Assembly (NCBI GenBank): GCA_014529385.2
Contig: CM043942.1
Coordinates: 31,338,969-31,402,968 of the forward strand
DNA length: 64,000 bases
Direction of reading: 5' to 3'
Origin: Adiantum capillus-veneris
Taxonomy: Eukaryota > Streptophyta > Polypodiopsida > Polypodiales > Pteridaceae
Shown here: in pieces, positions 56,326 through 64,000 of the stretch
Numbering within the stretch: position 1 is the first letter of the stretch
Layout: every line of letters begins with the position of its first letter
The notes under the pieces: generated by a model
Told to the model about the DNA's origin: nothing
Databases searched by the model: none
Seen by the model: the letters and a program-made list of their open reading frames with translations, nothing else
Program-made: the position numbers and the translations under genes

Positions 56326-57459
56326 AAGTCTCAAAAACGATTGAGACTACCAAAACGAGCCAAAATCGGCTCCACAATGATGTACAATGGAAGTATCTGC
56401 AACACAAGGTACATCCAAAGCATAAAACTATCACTGCAAAATGCACGACACACGCTCAAATAAGCGCCAATGATTTTGCAAGAAAAAGCACAAAACCAGC
56501 TCCCAGTATGGAGTAAAATGCTCTCAATAAAGCACAAGCACTCTTAAGGGCTAGTCATGCATAAACCATATGCATCTAAAAACTCCCACTAGAATTATAA
56601 TGGTTGTCATTGTCAAAAATGATAGCAGCTCTACTCAATTGGAGCTCTATGCATGTAGCATATTAGCTTGAGAAGCACTCTAGATCACCACAATATACAT
56701 ACATGGTCTATATATCTATCTGCAACTTCTTGAATACCCTGCATTTCGTCAGCCGATATCTCTCAAACGAGCTCTCAAACATTTCATAATTTGCAAAAAC
56801 TTCCTTCTACAAAGTTGTAGATCCTCAAAGAACGATTAGGGAGGGAGAAAATGAGCATTAAATGGGTTGGTTCTATAGATCAAAATAGATATGGAAAAAT
56901 TTTCATGTGTGCACCCTTGACCTGCAGGGAGTCTGCCAAACATACAACAAACATTAAATGGGTTGGTTCTATAGATCAAAATAGATATGGAAAAAATTTC
57001 ATGTGTGCACCCTTGACCTGCAGGGAGTCTGCCAAACATACAACAAACTTAGTGCTAAATTTTGAAAAAATTTCAACTAGAAAGTTGTAGACCACTGTGT
57101 TTTTGGGTAGGGACACGAGAAGCAAGCTAAAAATTGACCTTATACTCAATCAAATTTTTGGTGCAAAACAGTGCTGAAAATTTCATAGCTTCATCCGGGG
57201 CTTCATCGCAATCTTTGCTGCGATGTTGCAATGATGCAAGGCCTTCACTCCAGCTCTGATCCCATTTGAAGAGTGTGTGGTGTGGTGCGTGTGCAGAGAG
57301 AGAAGAAGAAGCAGACATGAGCACAATGTGGGTGGAACTCCATATGAGGGTTCTTGGAATTGCCTCACTACTCCTTATTGTTCTATATGATCAAAAGAAT
57401 AGATATGGCTAGTACGGTCAATGTGATGGGTGTCCGGCCAGTTGGCCCGAACCCTAACA
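56326..57459 (-). mobile_element. Probable 5' LTR of Copia H
   Basis: A degraded primer site (minus TTGGTATGAAAGAGCC, 56323-56308) lies about 380 bases upstream of the H gag. Above it the sequence has no ORF and ends CCCTAACA at 57459, a plausible LTR start on the element strand, immediately beside Gypsy integrase sequence. The inner boundary lacks a clear CA, so limits are tentative. It includes a 96-bp tandem duplication. Confidence 0.4.
56856..57047 (+). repeat. 96-bp tandem duplication
   Basis: Two adjacent copies (56856-56951, 56952-57047) starting CATTAAATGGGTTGGTTC and differing by about one base, so the duplication is recent compared with the surrounding decay. Confidence 0.95.
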
Positions 57460-57955
57460 TACAACTCCATTCAGGATGGTGTATGGAACTAAAGCAATAT
57501 TACATATGGATCTTGATGTTCCTAGTCTCAAAATGGCCATCAAACATGATATGGACTATAATTCAACCTTGAAGAATAGACTACATGAGTTGCTAAAGTG
57601 GATGAGATCAGGTAGAGGGAAATGCTGGAACAAGAAGTAGTACAACAACAAAGGAAATATTGGCATGATAGTAAGTTGAAGGTCAAAGATTCAAAAAAGA
57701 TAACTCAGTAATATTGTATCGATCAAAATTAGGCACGAAGAGACCCTATGAGGTAGACTTGGTATTCTCAAATGGAAAAGTCAGATTAAAGGATTTATTT
57801 GAATTGATGCTACCAAGTGTCTATACTGGGGCAAATAAAAAGTTGTACTATTCCAGGTGTGCAGAACCTCCAACACCTGATGAGCAAGATAAGGAAGCAT
57901 TTGATTTTGAAGATCCCCCAATGGATTTGCTCTTAGTCAGACTAGAAGGGTAAGA
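57460..57955 (+). pseudogene. Ty3/Gypsy integrase C-terminal fragment
   Basis: Reads TPFRMVYGTKAILHMDLDVPS (57464), HDMDYNSTLKNRLHEL, then with a frame change EVVQQQRKYWHDSKLKVKD (57635) and LYRSKLGTKRPYEVDLVFSNGK (57714). This matches the part after the catalytic core in Gypsy integrases (W-HD ... F-D-V-LLY). The core itself is absent here, consistent with Copia H having interrupted it. Confidence 0.75.
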
Positions 57956-58480
57956 ACAATTGAAGAAAGGAATTTAGATGATGATTTGTGTGTCACAAAA
58001 GTCTAGACCTAGATAGAGGATAATTAGAAGGCATCTAAAGTTATCATGAATGGTTGTTATACTCCCAAGACGCGCAAAGAGTGGAGCATTCATGGCTCAA
58101 TTTATAATAACTATGAGGAGGGTGCGCAACTCTACAAGCATTCCTTCACCCCCTGCATAGATAGAGCTTTCTTTTGCAAAAACTCCTCTTGTATCTCCTT
58201 CACCTCCAGCTACTACATGCATTGACTCACCTGAGTACTCATGGTTTGCATCGAAATCATCTTTCAATGAGCTCTCCTTCTCCACACACAGCTTCTCGCA
58301 GATTTTAGAGATGATAAAAAGAGGTGGAATTTCTTCTCAATCCATGCAGGCTATGCTCAAGGAAAAAAATCAAGCCATAGCTGAACTTCAATAAGGATTG
58401 GTGCTTGCTGAGTCACAATCCACAGTCCCTCACCAGAACATCATCAAATACGTCTTTTAGGAACGAGAAAGATAATTGCT
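57956..58480 (+). pseudogene. Possible Gypsy ORF tail
   Basis: In pieces the plus strand reads IPSPP, TPLVSPSPPATTCIDSPEYS and ISSQSMQAMLKEKNQAIAELQ before stops. It could be the end of the Gypsy polyprotein just upstream. No domain recognised. Confidence 0.35.
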
Positions 58481-58972
58481 ACACACATGGGGTATGTAGG
58501 TTATGGTGAGAGCTACTAGATTGTCTTTCGATAACATTATCATCCAGTGGTTCATAAATAGCTAACAATAATCATTATAAATGGAAAAAATATTCAGATG
58601 ATTGTTGTAGCAATATCCCATGTGTTCAGATTTCCCTTTGACCAGAAACCCCAACCTTGCAATGCAGACACCATTTGCACATGGCAACACAAAGAGTGCA
58701 ATTAAACCAGAAAAGTGTAGGAAGTGCATGATGTACATCTTTCTATCTAACAGAAAGCCGCTTTTTGATAATGCACCATGTATAGTACTCATCTTTTATC
58801 TAACTACTAAAAAGTTCAAAACTATACCCTAGATCATATTTGGCTTACAATTCGCTTGTCATGCACCTTTGTTGGAGCTAATTACCCCTTTTATTCTAAC
58901 CATTCCACCATCTAGTCGTTGCTCCCTTTATCCATGATCCTCTCCACCTCTTGCATTAAATCTAAGCTTCAC

Positions 58973-59645
58973 ATGGGTGTACAAGTTTAAATGTGTCTAG
59001 AGCTTTACAATCCCATCAACATAGCTTTCTGGCATGGTTGATTTTACATCAAGAAATATGGACTAGATAGAGAGCTCTCAAAGCTAGAATTGGAGATGGT
59101 AAATGCATAAGATGCAACTCCCTAGAAGAACTCCAACACATTTTTGTTCATTGTCCTTCCAATGCATCCAAGCTTTTATCAATGGGCATGTGCTACAAGG
59201 AGCTCCATCCACTACAGCTTTCAGCTCATGAATTACTGGTTGGGGACTGCATCAAGATGGATATTCCACTTTGGAATATGTGGAGACTGGCTTACCTGTG
59301 GGCTTGCTAGTCTCACAGGATAGAAACAATCTTAAAGCAAAAAATGGAGGACAACTCCAAACCCTTTGTCATACAGTTAAAGAAACTTACTGTCTCTTGT
59401 AATAATCAGATGCAAGATGGTTCCAAATGGCCCCTTGTATGTTATCCAAACAAACCATAGATGGCAGCTTTGGAAGAATCTTATGCTTAGGATCTACTCT
59501 AGAGAGAGATTAATTATGGCTTTTGTGTGCCTAGAACTCTAGCTTTTTTTTCTTTTGAAGGGATGCCTCTCTCCCCACCTGTGAGGTAAAGTTGTATTTC
59601 ATTCTCTCTTTTTTAACATATTTCCTGTTCTTTCAAAAAAAAAAC
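58973..59645 (+). mobile_element. 5'-truncated L1-type LINE
   Basis: An 11-bp target duplication CTAAGCTTCAC flanks the segment (58962-58972, 59646-59656), and the right end is a run of ten A (59635-59644). Inside, the plus strand reads FLAWLILHQEIWT, RALKARIGDGKC, IRCNSLEELQHIFVHCPSN: the zinc-binding domain at the C-terminus of plant LINE reverse transcriptases (C-x2-C ... H-x3-C). One stop is inside. Poly-A, variable target duplication and 5' truncation are the LINE signature. Confidence 0.9.
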
Positions 59646-59656
59646 CTAAGCTTCAC

Positions 59657-60285
59657 CATTATGCATCTAACCGATCATCCACAACTCCTAGACTCTCGTT
59701 ATTTCGTTAGCATCTTTATGTATATTCAAAAATCTCACAGCTCCTTCGACCACATGGAAGCGCTTTCTTAATGGCTATATCCTTATTTTTAACAGCTCGC
59801 ACTCTTTTAATCACAGGAGATCACAAGAAGCACGCACATTGTAGGAAGTCATTGCAATTGGAGCAGATTGTCCGTCACAGTTGCAACAGACCGTCGCAAT
59901 CTAATTGTAACAGCTTGTCAACTCCTCGTAACACATCAAATACATATAGTTATTGCAAGGTTGGCAATCTCTCTCTCTCTCTCTCTCTCATGGTTTTTTA
60001 AATCTATACTAGGAGGACTGTTTATGATGTGTTTGTCAGTTGTTTGCTTTTGGACCATGTCTAGTTACATGATTGCATCTGCTCTCACTCTATGTAGGAG
60101 GACTCTTTATGATGTGTGTCTATGTCATGCTCATAAAGGGCGTCCTGGAAGGTTTTGATAACCGTTTGAGTTTCCTCATCAAATTGATCACCTCTGGCTT
60201 GACTAGTGATAATGGTTGCACCATATGCGCTAGTGGGGGACTGCTTATACGTTCTTGACTAGGACAGGGAGGTTGCCATCCTTAG
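59657..60285. other. Unassigned DNA
   Basis: A short (CT)n at about 59970-59990; no gene seen. It may include the lost start of the PPR pseudogene. Confidence 0.4.
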
Positions 60286-60289
60286 AGAT

Positions 60290-62520
60290 CTTTGGGTTGT
60301 TTTAACCACATGCAAAGGAAAGGCCTTGTTCCAAATGCATTCACCCATGCTTACACCTTGGAATTTGGTCGCCTTTCACAAGACCTTCACATACGTTTGA
60401 GAATTCATGATGAAATTGCTAGTCATGGGTCGTTGGAGGGGAACGTCATGCTATATATGCCGAGTATGGTGCCCTCACGAAAATCCAAAAATTTCTTAAT
60501 CGGCATCCTCTCATGGATGCCTTCTCTTGGAGCGCATTGATTGGAGGATATGCCACACATGGCTATGGCATGAAAGCCATGGGATGTTTTAACTAGATGT
60601 GAAGTGAGGTTTTCTCACCAGACAAAATCTCTTGAAGTGCTTTTATAGGAGGATGTTCCGAACAAGGGCTACTCCATCAATCTCTGAACTGTTTTTGTTA
60701 GATGCAACATGAGGGTACCCTACAAGCACTTCTCTTAGTGTGCTCAATGTAGGTAGTCACTCAGGTCTATTGGATGGGCAATGATACTTTGGGTTGTTTT
60801 AACCGGATGCAAAGGGAAGGCCTTTTCAAAATGCATTCAGCCATATGCTTGCACCTTGAAATTTGGTCGCCTTACAAAAGACCTTCACCTGGTTTGAGAA
60901 TTTATGTTGAAATTACTAGTCACATGCCGGAATGTCATGCTTGACGATGTTTTGATTGATATGCATGCCGAGTGTGGTGCCCTCCTGAAAAATCCAAAAA
61001 TTTCTTGATCGGCATCCTCTCATGGATGCCTTCTCTTAGAGCACATTGATTGAAGGATATGCCCAACATGGTTAAAGTGGTGGGCTGTTTTAACCATATT
61101 CTCACCAGATGAAATCTATTGGAGTGCTTTTATAGGAGGATGTGTCGAACAAGCCCTGCTCAATCAACCTCTAAACTGTTTCGGTTAGATGCAACATGCG
61201 GGTACCTCCCCAAGTGCAAGCACTTCTCTGAGTGTGCTCAATGTATTTTAGTCACTCAAGTTTGCTAGATGGACATTGAAGCTTCTCCATCTCCAAGCTA
61301 GTCTTTACGTTGCTGTAAGCTGATCTTTGTCAAAGTGCATTGCTACAACCTATTCTTCATCTCCAAGCTAGGCTTTGTGTTGCTCTAAGGCTTTTAGATC
61401 TTTCACAAAGAAAAAATCATTTCTTTTAGGCATCCTCTATACGATGTCGTATGTTGGCTTGATTGCAGGATATGCCCATCAACATGAAACCGAGTCAAAA
61501 GCAGCAAGTTTTTTGTTTCTACGGACTAAGAGTCTGTGCTCAGAATAAGGATATGTGCCAAGTCAATAGAATACACAATGAGCTCCACAATAGTGGGTTA
61601 CTTTAGATTTGCACATATTTTAGGACCTGCACATTGGTGAATGTGTATGCCAAATGCTGTACCCTCACCCAAGATGTTCTTACTTAAAATGCGCTCATTG
61701 TAGGATATGCCCATTATTGCCTAGGCAAGGAAGCCGTAGGCTATTTTCAACATATGAAAATGGAGGGCCTCTCTCCAGATGCAATCACCTATACTTGCAC
61801 CTTGAAGGTTGTTGGCCTTATGCAATGCATTGGCATGGGAGAGAAATTTCATGATGAGGTTGCTATTCAGGGATTGTTGGAGAAATATATCATGCTTGCC
61901 AACAATTTGCATGGAAAATCTGGTGCTGCCCATCATGGTTGTGGCAAGGAAGCTATGGGGTGATTTAACCAAATGCAAAGGGAAGGATTTTCTCCAAATA
62001 CATTCACCTATGCTTGCACCTTGAAGGCTTGTGGCCTTGCGTGAAAGATGTAGTGCTTGACAATACTTCAATTGATATGAATGCAAAGTGTGGTGCCCTT
62101 ACAAAAGCACAAATTTTTTATGATGAACTTTTTGTTTGACTATCATCTGTTTGAACGTGATGATTGCAAGATATGCCCAACATGGCTACGACAAGGAAGC
62201 ATTGCGCTATTTTCATTGCATGCACAAAAAGTTTTGATGAGCATCCTCTCTAGGATGTCATCACTTGGAGATCTGCTTATTGTAGGATATGTCCAATATG
62301 GTTGTGGCAAGGAGGCTTTGGGTTGTTTTTATCAGACATGAATGGAAGGAGAAACAGGTTGTGCTTGGCAATGCTTTGCTCGATATGTATGCCAAATGTG
62401 GTGCCTTATAAAATCATATTGAGCATAAGTTTCTTGATGAGCTTTCTATGTAAATTGTTCTCTCTTGGAGTGTGTTGATTGCAGCATATGCCAACATAGC
62501 TATGGCAAGCAAGCTATGAG
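60290..62520 (+). pseudogene. Pentatricopeptide repeat (PPR) gene remnant
   Basis: PPR proteins bind organelle RNA; each ~35-residue repeat is a helical hairpin. Repeats readable among stops and frame changes: GCFNHMQRKGLVPNAFTHAYTL (60295), IVGYAHYCLGKEAVGYFQHM with KMEGLSPDAITYTCTLK (61690-61810), HGCGKEAMG and QMQREGFSPNTFTYACTLKACG (61935-62035), VGYVQYGCGKEALGCFYQ (62283). The GYA-x-GKEA-x-F-x-M / EG-x-P-x-TY-x-CTLK form is that of plant PLS-type PPR proteins. Segment 60291-60787 is tandemly repeated at 60788-61280. No intact frame longer than ~80 codons. Confidence 0.85.
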
Positions 62521-63420
62521 CTATCACGAGAAGCTGTGATTACGATGGCAAGCACCTGCAACAGCAGGCCTCTTTCATGTTCAAAGGAAAGTTGAGGTGT
62601 CAGGCCAAGGGCATCAAGTTGGCAGGTTAAGCATTGGTTTGATGCCAAAAAATTTGTAATGCTTAAAACAATTGTCACAAGACGTGCTTGTGCTTGGAGT
62701 GCCTAAATTGCACTCACATCTGTTGCATGTAAAGATTATCTTGCGATTCTCATACATTACTTTATGCAGAGATACAACAATTAATTGTAGATCAAGTTAT
62801 GCAGATAACAATGGAGTAGGAGCATTGTAATGCATCGACAAAGCGTACCTGAAATTGTTTGTCAAAGCATGTAAAAGCTATTTGCAAATCCGTATTGACT
62901 GAAAACATCCGGCCTATCCACCGTGCTATGTCAAGCACGATAATTTTCCAAGACATGCCGTGCATGCCTGATCGTATTGATGATGGAGAACAGTCATGCT
63001 TGTTATGCTTATACTAACCACAGAAGCACCTTGTGCTTGATACAAGCCTTGCTTGTGGATGCACTTATATTTCTAGTACATGTGCGAGTTACACGGCATG
63101 TCTCAAAAAATTTGGCAAACAAAAAACCAAATCTATGCATACCTTACCTTTGAAGTTCAGAGACGAAGTGTAGTCACGCCATCCGAAAGCTACATCAGTG
63201 TCGTCATCGCACTTGCTTGGATGCAAGAGCTACATCACCATTGCTGCCTCGACAATTCAAATAACTTGTAGAAATTTTGTGAAAACGCGACCTTGTCGTG
63301 CATGGTAATGGCTTGCATGTCTTTGCATTTCAATTTTTTTGCAAACCTGAATTCTCTATCCCGTACCTTGTCTAGTATTGCTGCAAATCATGAATCCCAT
63401 GCCTTGGAAAATCATGGCAC
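62521..63420. other. Unassigned DNA
   Basis: No recognisable gene, repeat or element. Confidence 0.45.
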
Positions 63421-63964
63421 TACGGTCGAAGCCTGTGAGTAGTACTGTGGTGGGAGGGGCCTCTAGGGTGGCCCCTTGGGCACCCTAGGGTACCCAACAT
63501 TAAACTTAATATGAAAGCATGAAAAAAAACATGGCGACCTGCTGTCCAAAACTGCACAGGAGCAAATCCGTCACCACGCGAGTAAGGCTGCTCGCCTCGA
63601 GCCCTGCCCCTGACGACATCTCTCCCTTGGCCCTCTGTGCATCTTCCGATGGTATGCATGCTTGAGGCTCCCCCCATCTCCATGCTTCGGTAGATAGATC
63701 GAGAGAAAGAAAACGAGAGAGAGAAAACCATGCCTCCATGCTTCTCTCTGCTCTTTCCCCTTCCTCTCCACTGAACTCTGATACCAATGTGAGAACAGAG
63801 GGCATTGGCACCCAACTTTGGGGAACTGGAACAATAGGGATTTCATCTCACCAAATCTCTACCAGTATAGACTGTGCAAGGCACTTATGGTTTTGGCTCT
63901 CATGTTTGCGGCCATCATAATCGCCAAGGGCTTACAATTTTGCATGCAAGGCTTGCTAACCAGG
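63421..63964 (-). mobile_element. 5' end of another Copia element (leader, primer site, LTR part)
   Basis: TGGTATCAGAGT (minus, 63786-63775) is an initiator-Met type primer site. Next to it plus-strand TGTGAGAAC at 63788 marks the LTR end (CTCACA on the element strand). The LTR continues to 63964, where an A-family LTR starts. Lower coordinates (63421-63774) would be leader; a purine-rich minus strand fits. No gag is recognised and no second LTR is found. Confidence 0.5.
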
Positions 63965-64000
63965 TGTTGGAATTAGGGTTGCAGAGAAACACACACAGCT
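63965..64000 (-). mobile_element. Start of an A/B/D-family Copia LTR, cut by the window edge
   Basis: TGTTGGAATTAGGGTTGCAG onward is identical to the first 36 bases of the copy A 5' LTR (12500). By orientation it is a minus-strand copy extending beyond the window. Confidence 0.9.

Overview
This 64 kb window is a transposon graveyard from a land-plant nuclear genome. The evidence is plant-type Ty1/Copia and Ty3/Gypsy elements, a CACTA (En/Spm) element with an intron-containing TNP2-like transposase, an L1-type LINE tail, a decayed run of plant PPR repeats and very long CT/GT/GA microsatellites. The repeat mix and the degenerate PPR copies lean towards a fern or other seed-free vascular plant, but that is inference. 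I see no intact host gene.

Layout. 1-3.2 kb: 3' end of a Gypsy element (integrase, frameshifted chromodomain-like end, LTR). 3.2-6.6 kb: microsatellites and unassigned DNA. 6622-12726: Copia copy A (minus), 227-bp LTRs, target duplication GCAAC, with the LTR, primer site and gag of a different retroelement (N) in place of its protease-integrase region. 12.7-15.4 kb: unassigned DNA with a dispersed degenerate repeat and a broken small secreted Cys-rich ORF. 15.4-31.6 kb: a direct tandem duplication of a ~2.1 kb unit (R1, R2). R1 was hit by a 6.56 kb CACTA element (16886-23443, target duplication TCC) and R2 by Copia copy B (24314-29521, target duplication AGAGA), so each unit serves as the empty-site control for the other. 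The CACTA element carries a five-exon transposase gene with one nonsense codon, a 1.37 kb TRIM-like retroelement inside intron 1, and a captured fragment of a heavy-metal-associated (HMA) domain gene.

31.9-34.6 kb: Copia element E, with intact LTRs, primer site and target duplications on the minus strand but most of its pol inverted to the plus strand. 35.5-37.1 kb: decayed Gypsy pol. 37.66-48.16 kb: element G (plus), with long LTRs, a gag related to N and an unusual acidic C-terminal extension in place of a visible pol, interrupted by Copia element C (40117-45650, minus). 48.16-53.99 kb: an inverted compound of two copies of the A/B Copia family (M minus, D plus). 53.99-57.46 kb: truncated Copia H (minus), apparently inserted in a Gypsy integrase whose C-terminal part resumes at 57.46-57.96 kb. 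58973-59645: 5'-truncated LINE with poly-A and an 11-bp target duplication. 60.3-62.5 kb: PPR pseudogene with a ~0.5 kb tandem duplication. 63.4-64 kb: 5' end of another Copia element, abutted by an A-family LTR cut by the window edge.

The most interesting items are the inverted-core element E, the HMA gene fragment inside the CACTA element, the Copia/gag chimera A-N, the gag with an acidic extension in G, and a TGA codon shared at the same place in two Copia copies.
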